64,000 bases of DNA from JAEUJM01 sp964635055 (lineage in GTDB: Bacteria; Actinomycetota; Acidimicrobiia; Acidimicrobiales; DATDAH01). The translations under genes were made by a program, and so were the position numbers. Location of the stretch: positions 196,602 through 260,601 of the forward strand of contig CAZWMT010000003.1 in the NCBI GenBank assembly GCA_964635055.1, given 5' to 3'. The notes beneath the pieces were generated by a model. The model did not search any database. It was given only the letters and a program-made list of their open reading frames with translations, and was not told the origin of the DNA. This document shows positions 42,255 through 51,768 of this stretch, in pieces; the first letter of the stretch is position 1; every line of letters begins with the position of its first letter.

Positions 42255-44960
42255 TCAGGCTGCCGGGGCCGGGGCGATCGGGTCGACCGCACGACCGATC
42301 GCTCGGACCACGGCTCCCACGACAAGGATGGAGGCTCCGATAGCGATGGCCTTCCCCCAGTCAGCCAGAGACTGCGGCTCGACGGAGAACACGTCACCGC
42401 CCCAGGTCACGATCACTACCTGAGCCGCGACGATGATGCCGATGATGGTAAGGAACGACGTACTCTTCGTCATCGCTTCAAACGGAGACCGTCGTGCACG
42501 GATCGTCCTAGCGTTCACCGCGTTGAACACCTGCATCCACACGAACGTGTTGAACACGAAGGTGTTGCGGTAGATGTCGCCGTCCTCGCTCAAGCCCAAC
42601 GAGTCGGAAGCGACTAGGACAAACAGGAGGACGGCAAGCATGCAGCCGGCGGTCACGAGGATGTTCAGCCACATCTGACGCGAGATGAGTGTCTCGGCGC
42701 GTCCGTGGGGCGGCTGCTCGAAGAGTCGATCCGACGGCGGCTCAAGTGCAAGAGCCAACGCGGCGAACGAGTCCATGATGAGATTCACCCAGAGGAGCTG
42801 GACTGCCGTCAGTGGTGTGCCGAACCCGAACACAGCGGCTACGAACGTAAGCGTGAGGGCCACGACATTCACGGTGAGCTGGAACTGAATGAACTTGCGA
42901 AGGTTCTCGAAGACGCTTCGACCCCAGCGAATCGCCGAGACGGTCGATGTGAAGTTGTCATCCACGATCACGACATCCGAAGCCTCGCGTGCGACGCGCG
43001 AACCTGATCCCATGGCGAAGCCGACGTCTGCGGCCTTGAGAGCCGGAGCATCGTTGACCCCGTCTCCGGTCATGCCCACGACTTCCCCGCGGGCCTGAAG
43101 CAGACCGACCAGACGCTCCTTGTCCTCGGGAAGTGCGCGAGCCAGAGCTTCGATCCCACGGTCGTCCAGCAGTCGGTTGACATCCGCGTCCGACAAGGTC
43201 ACGAAGGCGTCGTGAGCCAACACCTTCGAGTTGTCGCTGACGATGCCTGCTTGCCTGCCGATCTCTGCGGCAGTCTCCGGGATATCACCCGTGATCATCA
43301 AGACTCCGACACCGGCACGCCTACACCGCTCCACCGATGCGGGGACTTCCGGTCGGATGGGATCCGCGATTACGAAGATCGCCTGGAAGACCAGATCCTG
43401 GTCTGAGCCATCGTCGAGCATCGTCGATCCATCGCACTCCGAGAAGGCAACGGCGAGGGTGCGGAATCCCCGTTCGGCGAACTCTGTCACCGTCCTCAAC
43501 GTGGCTTCGACGGCTTCAGGAGTCAGCGCGACCTCAGCTCCACCGTGGTCGAGACGCCTGGTGCAGTGGCCGAGCACTACCTCGGGAGCACCCTTCATGT
43601 ACACAACGGCGCCACGCTCAGCGTCCTCGACCATTGTGGCCATGTGCTTTCGAGACGATGAGAACTCCCGCCGATCGAGGATCACGGCCGCGTCGCGCAC
43701 CTCCCGATAGGCGTTGCCGTGAGGATCAAGCCACAGGAGGATTCCTCCCTCAGTCGCGTTGCCGACCACGTGCAACTCGCCATCGTCGTGCACTACAAGG
43801 TCGACTGAGGAGTTGATGGCGAACCCCTCGAAGATGCGGGATGCTCCCGCCAGCTCCGCTGCGACAGACGTGGACGCATCAATCGCGTGCCCGTCCACCA
43901 CCACGTGAGCTAGCGACATGGATCCGGCCGTGAGAGTGCCAGTCTTGTCCGTGCAGATGATCGTCCCCGCACCCATGGTCTCGCAGGCTGGCAACTCGCG
44001 GACGAGGATCTTCTCGGAGGCCATGCGTCGCGTCGTGTACGAGAGCGCAAGGGTGACGGCCAGGGGCAGGCCTTCAGGGACAGCGACGACGATGATCGTG
44101 AAGGCCACCGTGGCGGCGAACAACAGCATCTCACCTGTCGTGCCGTTCCACCCGAAGCTGAACTCCTCCACGGTGCCTTCATGGACGTACTCGCCTCGTA
44201 TCGCCGCAACGACGATCAGCGCCACGGCGGTCACGGCAGCAGCAGCCATTCCGACGCGTCCGACCTTCTTGGCGAGATCATCGAGACGTTCCTCAAGCGG
44301 CGTCGGCTCGCGCTCAGCGCTGAGTTTGGACCGGATTCCGCCGAGCAGCGTCGCGTCACCCACGACCCCGACGACGGCGCGCCCGGAACCGTCCAGCACG
44401 CGACTTCCGGCGTAGATCAGGTCACCGACCTGCTTCTCGTTGTCAGGCTCACCGGTGATGTGCTTCTCATCCACCAGCAGATCCGTGCCGCGACCGAGGT
44501 GCGAGTCCGCGGGAACGACGTCCCCCGTGTTGATCTCAAGGACGTCTCCGACCACGAGTTCAGCCGCGTCGACCTCCGTGATTTGACCGTTGCGCAGCAC
44601 TCGGGTTGCCATCATGTCGGCCTGCGCGTCGAGCGCCGAGTAGTCCCGCTGCGCCTTCAGCTGGTTCCGCACACCGACCGCGGAGACCACAACGATGGCG
44701 CAAAGGATCGCGATCCCCTCCAGCCATTCTCCGGTCGAGACGCCTACAACCAGCGCTAGGACAGCACAGACACAGAGGATCTGAACCATCGGGTCCTTGA
44801 ACGCTTCGACCAAGAACTCAATCGGGGATTTCGTCGGCAGCGGCGCGAACGAGTTCGCACCATGCTCCGCCCGACTGAGCAACACCTCCTGGTCCGCGAG
44901 ACCGTGGTTCAGGTCGGCCTCTTCCAGAGAAGAAACCTTGTCGACCTCCGGTGCACTCAT
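42255..44960 (-). CDS. Ca2+-transporting-type P-type ATPase
   Basis: The 901-residue protein is a P2-type ATPase: cation N-terminal part (DLNHGLADQEVLLSRAEHGANSF), actuator TGEP motif, the VAVPEGLPLAVTLAL helix M4 (calcium-type), phosphorylation site CTDKTGTLT, hinge MTGDGVNDAPALKAADVGFAMG, and C-terminal membrane helices. The layout resembles plasma-membrane Ca2+-ATPases. It exports calcium or a similar ion. ATG 44960 gives a normal N-terminus; upstream in-frame sequence is not coding. Confidence 0.9.
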   Translation of the reverse strand: MSAPEVDKVSSLEEADLNHGLADQEVLLSRAEHGANSFAPLPTKSPIEFLVEAFKDPMVQILCVCAVLALVVGVSTGEWLEGIAILCAIVVVSAVGVRNQLKAQRDYSALDAQADMMATRVLRNGQITEVDAAELVVGDVLEINTGDVVPADSHLGRGTDLLVDEKHITGEPDNEKQVGDLIYAGSRVLDGSGRAVVGVVGDATLLGGIRSKLSAEREPTPLEERLDDLAKKVGRVGMAAAAVTAVALIVVAAIRGEYVHEGTVEEFSFGWNGTTGEMLLFAATVAFTIIVVAVPEGLPLAVTLALSYTTRRMASEKILVRELPACETMGAGTIICTDKTGTLTAGSMSLAHVVVDGHAIDASTSVAAELAGASRIFEGFAINSSVDLVVHDDGELHVVGNATEGGILLWLDPHGNAYREVRDAAVILDRREFSSSRKHMATMVEDAERGAVVYMKGAPEVVLGHCTRRLDHGGAEVALTPEAVEATLRTVTEFAERGFRTLAVAFSECDGSTMLDDGSDQDLVFQAIFVIADPIRPEVPASVERCRRAGVGVLMITGDIPETAAEIGRQAGIVSDNSKVLAHDAFVTLSDADVNRLLDDRGIEALARALPEDKERLVGLLQARGEVVGMTGDGVNDAPALKAADVGFAMGSGSRVAREASDVVIVDDNFTSTVSAIRWGRSVFENLRKFIQFQLTVNVVALTLTFVAAVFGFGTPLTAVQLLWVNLIMDSFAALALALEPPSDRLFEQPPHGRAETLISRQMWLNILVTAGCMLAVLLFVLVASDSLGLSEDGDIYRNTFVFNTFVWMQVFNAVNARTIRARRSPFEAMTKSTSFLTIIGIIVAAQVVIVTWGGDVFSVEPQSLADWGKAIAIGASILVVGAVVRAIGRAVDPIAPAPAA

Positions 44961-45232
44961 CGAGCCAACTCCCTCGTTGATCCACAAGTCGCACGCGGCG
45001 TGCACACGCAGAGATGATGACTTCGGTCCACGCTCATCGCTTCGATTGACCTCGTACTCGGGCGGGCTGGCTGACAAGTCGACGCCCGAGGGCGCTGGAA
45101 GCCGCAGCGTAGTCGGTGGAGCGACGCTCTCAGTGGTTGAGCGGCCCCTCGGGGATCCATCCGCTCGGGTCGTGGCGGGGCACGGCGGCGCGCCATCCGG
45201 ACCGGGAGCAACCGACAAGGCCCACGGTCCGC

Positions 45233-45697
45233 CTACCCCACAACGGCCACGAACCGACGGTGGGCCAATCGTGCTGTGCCCGGGAGCTGCGCCAGCGCAT
45301 GCTCGCTCAACGGTGGGACAGCGACCTGGACACCGAGCACGCGATCACCGAGCCGCGAAACGATGTGGCCATGAGCAAGGCGGTCAATCGCGTGCACCAG
45401 ATGAGATCGCCTTCCCAGCGGTTCCGCGCTGCTGGCGCGGATGCCGACCTCGAGCGCCAGCTCGGTTGGGCACACGGTGATAGGGCCGCGTGCGGAGTCC
45501 AGATGGCGGGCCATCGCTCGGGCAAGGAGCACTGCCGTCGGGCCGACAAGCGGCGCGTAGACGATCTCGAAGTAATCGTGGTCGAGCGAGAACACGCGTT
45601 CGGAAGAGCGAGGCAGCGCTCGCAGCCGTAGACCCTGGGTGGGCTCCGGCTCGTTCTCGAGCGGGTCAGCTCCGTTAGGGCTGATTCCCGCTGACAC
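45233..45697 (-). CDS. Winged-helix-like protein at the edge of the conjugative element
   Basis: The 154-residue protein contains FSLDHDYFEIVYAPLVGPTA, TELALEVGIRASSAEPLGRR and VPPLSEHALAQLPGTARLAH. This resembles small helix-turn-helix proteins found in actinobacterial integrative elements, with a replication- or regulation-like winged helix in the middle. GTG 45697. It is separated by 181 bases from the giant helicase gene, a gap in which I see no gene. Confidence 0.6.
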   Translation of the reverse strand: MSAGISPNGADPLENEPEPTQGLRLRALPRSSERVFSLDHDYFEIVYAPLVGPTAVLLARAMARHLDSARGPITVCPTELALEVGIRASSAEPLGRRSHLVHAIDRLAHGHIVSRLGDRVLGVQVAVPPLSEHALAQLPGTARLAHRRFVAVVG

Positions 45698-45878
45698 GGA
45701 ACACCGCTGCTTGACCGAAGCCCGAACTCCGATGCCTCATAGCCGACGCTCCACCGCAGTCGATCGCTTTGCTCTGCCGCAGGACATCAGAACGAACAAC
45801 GCGGCGCGCGCTCGGTCCGAGATCGTCAGTCATGGGATCAAGGGTACGCACCGCCGCCCGAATTCCCACCCAGCGCGG

Positions 45879-48800
45879 TCACAGTTGCACTCCCGGCACG
45901 TCGACGTGGGATCGGCTCTGGATCGCGTCAAGGCGGGCGGTGAGCCTTGCTACCGCCGCCGCATCTGCCGCCGAGCGCCCAGGCGGTTGGGCAGCATCGG
46001 ATGGGCTTGGTGACTGCATCGGATCCGCCGACCGGCCTCTCGTCTCGCGATCCGGGGGTGGGTCGGCAGTGGCCGCGAGCTGTTCCTCGATCTCGTGCTG
46101 TCTTCGCCGAAGACCCGCTAGATCGTCGGCTCGATCCCACGGGGAGCCGATGCGCTTCTCAGCGCGTTGAGCTTCGGCCCAAGCCGCACGCGCCTCCTGG
46201 CCCAACTCGGCGATGGTGTCGGGGAGTCGGTGTAGGTGGCGTTCAAGACGGGTGATGAGGTTGGCAGGGTCACTGCGGTTGAGGTCGTTGCTCAAGAAGC
46301 TGACCTCGATGTGGGCGTCGGGGATGGCGACGCGGACTTCGTCTTCGATGGTGGTGATGGCCTGGGCGGTGACACGCAGTCCGCCGAGGCTCCCGATCTC
46401 GGCGGTTGGTCCGCTGGTCTCGGGGGCGGTCTGGTCGAGGCGCTGTCGGAGGATGTTCTGGAGGTGTTCGCCTGCTTCAACGCGTTTGGGGTGGGTTCGG
46501 CCGTCGATGGTCATGGCGAAGCGGTCGCCGCGGGTGTCGGTCACGCGGCCGACGATGACCTCCAGGTCAGCGAGTCGGTGCTCAGCCTGCTCGGCGCGGC
46601 GTGTGGCGGTCTCGAAGGTGCGGCGGAGTCGGTGCTGGTCGTCGTGGTGGGCACGTTCGAGACGTGTGAGACGCGCGACATCAGCATCGACGGCTGCCTT
46701 CTCCAGGACGAGCGGGTCGCCGGTGGCGAGCGCCTTGACCTCAGCGAAGGAGAGGGCCTGGTCGCCGATGTCGTCGACGTCGCGGTCGGGCAGGTCGCCG
46801 CGGGTGACCTGGGCGATGAACGCGGCCTTCCGTTCGAGGGTCTGCCACATGTAGGTGTCGAAGCTGCCCTCGGTGACGTAGCGCAGCACGCGGACTTCGG
46901 GATTCTGGTTGCCCTGTCGAAGGATGCGGCCGTCTCGTTGTTCGATGTCGGCGGGTCGCCATGGCGCGTCGAGGTGGTGCATGGCGATGGCGCGCGTCTG
47001 GACGTTGGTTCCGACGCCCATGGTCTCGGTGGATCCGATCAGGACCGAGACAGTGCCGTCGCGACACGCGGCGAAGAGCTTGGCCTTGGCGACGTCCGTC
47101 TTGGCGTCTTGCATGTAGCGGATCGAGCCGTGGTCGACACCGCGGCGGACGAGCAGGGCGCGGAGTTCGTCGTAGGCGTTCCATCCCTCGGCTGCGGGTG
47201 TGGACACGTCGCAGAACACGAGCTGGAGCGCACCCGGTCGGAGGGTGAGCTGGTTGGTCACGTCGGTGTAGCGATGGTCGCGGGTGGCGTGGTGGATCGC
47301 GGCGACCCGCTGTGCCACCACCGTCAACTTCCCGCTGTCAGTCGGCGCATCTTCGCCGACGAGTCGGAGGTCGAGCGCGGCCCGCCGGCCATCGCCGGTG
47401 ACTTTGAGCATGTTGTCCTCGCTCGGGTCGACTGCCCGATTGCGGATGCGTTCGGCACGCGACGCCAGGTCGGCCACGTAGTCGACGAGGACGTCGCTGG
47501 GTTCCACGACGACGGTCTCGGCCTGGCCGCCAGCGAGCGCTGGGACCGGGAGGTCGAGATCTTCGTTCGTGCGAACGTCCGCGACTTGCCGGTACAAGGT
47601 CAGGAGTTCGGGGACGTTCTGGAATCGGGCGAACCGGGTCTGCATCCGGTAGGAGGCGCCGTCGGGTGCGAGCTCCAAGGCGGTGTGGGTGCGACCGAAG
47701 TTCGAGGCCCAGGCGTCGAAGGCGCGTAGGTCGACGCTGGCGAGGAGGTCGGGGTGGAGGTAGCTCTGCATGACCCACAGCTCTGCCATGGAGTTCGCGA
47801 CCGGGGTGGCGGTGGCGAAGGTGACGATGCGGGGTCCGTGCATTCGGCGGAGTGCCCACAGCTTGGAGTCGAGGTCCTGGGCGCGTTGGGAGCCGCTGTT
47901 GGCGACGCCGTCGATCGAAGAGTCGACGCGGCGGTTCTTGTAGGCGTGGGCTTCGTCGATGAAGAGGTAGTCGATGCCGGTCTCCTCGAACCGGACGCCG
48001 TCGTCCTTGGTGTGCTCGGCGAGGAGCCGCTTGTAGGTCTCCTCCATCTGGGCGATGCGCCGCTCGAGCTTCTTGACCGACAGTCCCTTGCCGTCCTTCG
48101 AGCCATCGAGGGCGATGCGTGCGGTGGCGATCTCCTCGCCGAGGTAGTCAGTCATGAGGTCACGGCCGAGGGGAAGCCGGGCGAACCCGGCTTGGGTGAA
48201 CACGATGCCGTCCCAGTCACCGGTCGCCGCCCGTGCGACGAACTCCTTGCGCCGGGCCTTGGAGAGCCGGTCCCGGTCGGCGACGAGGATGCGCGCGGTC
48301 GGGTAGAGCTGCAGCCACTCGCGGGAGAACTGGTCGAGCATGTGGTTCGGGACCACTACCGCGGGCTTGGACGCGGAGCCGAGTCGACGTAGCTCCATCG
48401 CGGCCATGACCATCGTGGCGGTCTTGCCGGCGCCGACCGCGTGGGCGAGCAGGGCTCGGCCGTCGGTGAGGATGCGTGCGACGGCGGCGCGCTGGTGGTG
48501 GCGAGGGGTGAAGGTGCCGGCGAGGCCGGGGAGGGTCAGGTGGTCGCCGTCGTGGTTCGGGAGGACCGTGGAGGAGAACAGTTCGTTGTAGCGGCCAGCG
48601 AGACGGGTGGCTCGTTCAGGCTCCTCCCACACCCAGGTCGAGAACCTGGAGGTGAGGGCTTCTTGCTTGTCTCGCGCCGCGAGGGTCTCGGCGTCGTTGC
48701 GGATTCGCTTGCCGTCGTCGGTGGCGTCGGTGACGGTGTGGAGCCGCTGGTTGAGAGCGGCATCAAGCAGCGTGACCGCATCGGCGCGACCGGTGCCCCA

Positions 48801-50579
48801 CTCCGAGGAGAGGGCGACGCTACGACGGCTGCCGTCGCGCCGTCGTGCGGTCCAGCTGCCGAGCTGGGGCAGGTGCTCGACATCCACGCTGGCGTCGAGC
48901 ACCTCGCGGCAGAACTGTTCGATGTCACGGCTCGGTATCCACGGCGCGCCGAGCCGGGCCGTGATCTCGGCCGGTTCGAGCTGACGAGGCAGCACCCGTT
49001 CCAGCGCCGCGATGTTGAGTCGGTATCGACCATCGGGGTCTTCGGCGGCGCGGCAGGTGTCGAGCTTGGCGCGGACGTTGCCCGACAGGTATTCCGAGGC
49101 TGGGATGAGGCGGTTCGTGACGGGCTCGTCGTAGACCAGTTCACCAAGCTGCTGGCGAGCGTGCATCGAGTCGGTGCCGAGGAGCTCCGCGACACGGTCC
49201 ACGGTGACCGTCCCGGTCTCGTCGAGGCACACGGCGACGGCCTCGTCGGGGCTGTCGACACCGTGGCGCTCATGGGGCGGGTCGATGACCCGCTCATGGA
49301 AGATCGCCGCTGGTCGAGCTAGTTGGCTCTCTTCGTCGAACGTTTCCAGTGCTGCGACGAGCGGCCAGTCGGGGTCCTCGCGGAAGCCGCCCATGCGCGG
49401 TCGAACCCGGCGCATGATCTCCTCGCCTGTCTCGGCGTTGCGGCGACCGGTGCGAGCCTCGCTGGACCGATTGATCGGTCCGTAGACGCGCACATAGGTC
49501 CGGTACAGCTCACCGAGTACGCCTTGGGCAGCGTCGAGCCGTTCGTCGCTGCCGCCGTCGATCTGCACCTCCAACACCCGGCGCGCAGCGTCACGCAGGC
49601 CGACGAGCCGCACGAGTTCGCTCTTATCCTTCGCGACACGTGGCTTGTAGGTGACAGGGGTGCCGCCCTGGAGTTGGGCGACGTCGCCACGCTGGTTGAC
49701 GACGAAGCTGCCGTCCTGCGCGTGCTCGAGGTAGAAGTCGCCTCGTGCTGCACGTCGCTCCGGGCGGTGTGCCTCGGTGTCGCGGCTGACAGCGACGTAG
49801 GTGAGGCCGCGCTCGGCCGCACCGGTGGCGAGGTCTGCGAGCGCGGCAGGGAGCTGCTCGTCGAGGTCTCCCGTCGGAGTGACCGTCAGCTCGTGGTCGC
49901 GGTACATGCCCCGTGTCGCGGCGAGGTCGCCAAGGACGTGTTCGGGGTGGGCGAGGTAGTACTCGTTGACCTCCAGCGGAGCCGCGTCGGCGGCGGTCTC
50001 GATGGGCGCGGCGCCGACGCTCTCCCATGCTGGACCGGAGGCTTCGGCCCCCGGTGGGCGGCGGCGAAGGATCACCATGTCGACGACGACGTCGGTGCCT
50101 GACGACCGGGCGAAGGCGCGCTCCGGCAGTCGGATCGCGCCGACGAGGTCGGCCATCGAAGCCATCTCTCGGCGGGCTGCGGCGTTGCGGGCATCCAGGG
50201 TGTAGCGGGAGGTGAGCGCGACGACGAGCCCGCCAGGCCGGGTTAGGTGCAGCGACTTGATGAGGAAGTAGTTGTGCAGGGCGTGTCGTCCGCGGTTGTG
50301 TCGTGGGTCGTGGGGTGTGACCTTGGCGAAGGGCACGTTGCCGATCACCGTGTCGAACGCGCCGTCCTCGACACGCAGCTCCTCGAACGCAGTGGCGTGG
50401 ATGGTGGCCCGGGCGCCGTAGAGGTGCTGGGCTATCTCGGCGGTGGTTTGGTCCAGTTCGACGCCGGTCAGGACGGTGCCGTCGGGAGCGAAGCCGATGA
50501 AGTTGCCCGACCCGCAGCCGGGTTCCAACACGCGCACCCCGTCTCCGGCGACTCCGAGTTGCTGGGCGGCGTGCCACAT
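45879..50579 (-). CDS. Giant DNA methyltransferase-helicase of a conjugative element (DarB-like layout)
   Basis: The 1566-residue protein starts with an N6-adenine methyltransferase-like fold: VRVLEPGCGSGNFIGF (SAM loop, 16-31) and VIGNVPFAK (variant of the NPPF motif, about 78-86). An SNF2-like helicase follows, with Walker A AHAVGAGKTATM (about 713), DEAH box LFIDEAHAYKNR (about 875) and helicase-C motifs such as VLIGSTETMGVGTNVQTRA. A coiled-coil tail completes it. The layout resembles phage P1 DarB antirestriction proteins. The same frame continues upstream with coding-like sequence to about 50930 without a usual start codon, so the real N-terminus is longer. Confidence 0.82.
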   Translation of the reverse strand: MWHAAQQLGVAGDGVRVLEPGCGSGNFIGFAPDGTVLTGVELDQTTAEIAQHLYGARATIHATAFEELRVEDGAFDTVIGNVPFAKVTPHDPRHNRGRHALHNYFLIKSLHLTRPGGLVVALTSRYTLDARNAAARREMASMADLVGAIRLPERAFARSSGTDVVVDMVILRRRPPGAEASGPAWESVGAAPIETAADAAPLEVNEYYLAHPEHVLGDLAATRGMYRDHELTVTPTGDLDEQLPAALADLATGAAERGLTYVAVSRDTEAHRPERRAARGDFYLEHAQDGSFVVNQRGDVAQLQGGTPVTYKPRVAKDKSELVRLVGLRDAARRVLEVQIDGGSDERLDAAQGVLGELYRTYVRVYGPINRSSEARTGRRNAETGEEIMRRVRPRMGGFREDPDWPLVAALETFDEESQLARPAAIFHERVIDPPHERHGVDSPDEAVAVCLDETGTVTVDRVAELLGTDSMHARQQLGELVYDEPVTNRLIPASEYLSGNVRAKLDTCRAAEDPDGRYRLNIAALERVLPRQLEPAEITARLGAPWIPSRDIEQFCREVLDASVDVEHLPQLGSWTARRRDGSRRSVALSSEWGTGRADAVTLLDAALNQRLHTVTDATDDGKRIRNDAETLAARDKQEALTSRFSTWVWEEPERATRLAGRYNELFSSTVLPNHDGDHLTLPGLAGTFTPRHHQRAAVARILTDGRALLAHAVGAGKTATMVMAAMELRRLGSASKPAVVVPNHMLDQFSREWLQLYPTARILVADRDRLSKARRKEFVARAATGDWDGIVFTQAGFARLPLGRDLMTDYLGEEIATARIALDGSKDGKGLSVKKLERRIAQMEETYKRLLAEHTKDDGVRFEETGIDYLFIDEAHAYKNRRVDSSIDGVANSGSQRAQDLDSKLWALRRMHGPRIVTFATATPVANSMAELWVMQSYLHPDLLASVDLRAFDAWASNFGRTHTALELAPDGASYRMQTRFARFQNVPELLTLYRQVADVRTNEDLDLPVPALAGGQAETVVVEPSDVLVDYVADLASRAERIRNRAVDPSEDNMLKVTGDGRRAALDLRLVGEDAPTDSGKLTVVAQRVAAIHHATRDHRYTDVTNQLTLRPGALQLVFCDVSTPAAEGWNAYDELRALLVRRGVDHGSIRYMQDAKTDVAKAKLFAACRDGTVSVLIGSTETMGVGTNVQTRAIAMHHLDAPWRPADIEQRDGRILRQGNQNPEVRVLRYVTEGSFDTYMWQTLERKAAFIAQVTRGDLPDRDVDDIGDQALSFAEVKALATGDPLVLEKAAVDADVARLTRLERAHHDDQHRLRRTFETATRRAEQAEHRLADLEVIVGRVTDTRGDRFAMTIDGRTHPKRVEAGEHLQNILRQRLDQTAPETSGPTAEIGSLGGLRVTAQAITTIEDEVRVAIPDAHIEVSFLSNDLNRSDPANLITRLERHLHRLPDTIAELGQEARAAWAEAQRAEKRIGSPWDRADDLAGLRRRQHEIEEQLAATADPPPDRETRGRSADPMQSPSPSDAAQPPGRSAADAAAVARLTARLDAIQSRSHVDVPGVQL

Positions 50580-50929
50580 GGCCTGTACGACCGGAGCCGA
50601 GGTGTAGTGGGCGTTGAGCGTCGTTCGCCGGGCCTGCGCCCAGCCCGTCTCGGTGCGCAGCAGTTGCCGTAGCTCGGCGCGTTCGTCCGAGTAGCGGTCG
50701 TCGGCGGGATCGAAGACCTGCGGGATCGCGCCCCAACCCGACCAGCGGGCAAGGACCGCTTGCTCGTCGGGGGTCGCCCATCGCCCGCCCTCGTCTCGGC
50801 ACCGGTTGAGGACGGTGAGCGCGTCGAGGTTCGCTCGCAGCTTCGCCCCTGCGCCCGCAGGGGCGAGGTCATCAGAGCCTGTCGGCCGGAACGGCTCCGG
50901 CCGAGCTGGAGTCGGAGATGGCTCGCTGG

Positions 50930-51286
50930 CTACAGCGGGGTGTTGATCGCCTCGTTGATCTCCGCCAGGTCCTGGTAGCGGCGGGCCAGGTCCGACTCGT
51001 CGCTCCAGTCCTCTATCTCCTCGGACGGGTCCGGTTGGAGCAGCGGGTGGTCCGCCAGCGTCAGCTCCTCGGCCGTTGCCAACGCCTGGTAGCTGCGGAG
51101 CCGGTACTCCTCCGGCGTCTCCCCGGCCCTGGGCGGGCCGAGGATCTCGTCGCGCAGCTGGCTCACCGCCGCCGCCATCTGCTCCCCGGCCTCGCCGAAG
51201 AAGCCGGCGGGGTCCGGAATCTGCGAATAGGCGTCCGGCCGGTGCTTACGGTTGTGGTCCAGCGCCATCTGACCGTAACGGTTCAT
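50930..51286 (-). CDS. Conserved element protein upstream of the methyltransferase-helicase
   Basis: The 118-residue acidic protein opens MNRYGQMALDHNRKHRPDAY and has PDPAGFFGEAGEQMAAAVSQ and EEYRLRSYQALATAEEL. It ends in an acidic tail. ATG 51286 follows AGGAGGTGA, a strong site. Its position immediately before the helicase suggests a partner of that protein. I do not recognise a named family. Confidence 0.65.
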   Translation of the reverse strand: MNRYGQMALDHNRKHRPDAYSQIPDPAGFFGEAGEQMAAAVSQLRDEILGPPRAGETPEEYRLRSYQALATAEELTLADHPLLQPDPSEEIEDWSDESDLARRYQDLAEINEAINTPL

Positions 51287-51395
51287 GGGTCACCTCCTGG
51301 GTCGATGCCTCGTCGGCATCCTCGGGAGGGAGCGCTAGGTCGAACAGCGAGAGCTGTTCGGAGGGACTGCTGCGAGCGCTCCGAGCGCGTGCCAT
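51246..51395 (-). CDS. Mini-protein with a DNA-clamp-binding-like QLSLF motif
   Basis: The 49-residue frame starts ATG 51395 behind GGGGGTAGCG and encodes MARARSARSSPSEQLSLFDL followed by an acidic stretch. QLSLF matches the consensus used by proteins that bind the bacterial sliding clamp DnaN. It overlaps the next gene start by 41 bases. It is short, so coding is not certain. Confidence 0.45.
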   Translation of the reverse strand: MARARSARSSPSEQLSLFDLALPPEDADEASTQEVTHEPLRSDGAGPQP

Positions 51396-51444
51396 CACGC
51401 TACCCCCACCATCTCGCGACCACCGAGCACCGACGGTGCCCGCA

Positions 51445-51768
51445 TCACAGTCCCCGCCCCTGCGCTTGGACCGCCTTGGGTGTCGCGTCGATCGACACCA
51501 CGCGACCCGGTGCCTGCTGAGCGGCCTCGGCGGCGCGGTTACGCACCCACATCTCCTGCTGGCCATCGACCGCCAGGCGACGGAACCCCTCCCCCGCCAA
51601 GACGGCGCGGGTCGTGTCACCCGGCTCGTTGAGCACCCTCACGATCTGGTGCTGCCGTGGATCGAAGACGACCTCGACCTGGCGGCCCGCCCACGTTCCC
51701 GCTGGCTCCGCGACCCATCCCACCGGAGCGAGCCGAGCGCGGTCGGTGGCCCGGAGGAACGGCTTCAT
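51445..51768 (-). CDS. Conserved element protein of unknown function
   Basis: The 107-residue protein has VGWVAEPAGTWAGRQVEVVF, HQIVRVLNEPGDTTRAVL and a short basic tail. Its ATG at 51768 overlaps the coupling-protein stop by four bases, so the two are coupled. I recognise no family. Confidence 0.65.
   Translation of the reverse strand: MKPFLRATDRARLAPVGWVAEPAGTWAGRQVEVVFDPRQHQIVRVLNEPGDTTRAVLAGEGFRRLAVDGQQEMWVRNRAAEAAQQAPGRVVSIDATPKAVQAQGRGL

Noticed and set aside
46236..47729. Long plus-strand frame of 497 codons opposite the helicase gene
   Set aside because: It is a Val/Gly/Asp-rich antisense shadow of the methyltransferase-helicase with no recognisable motifs.
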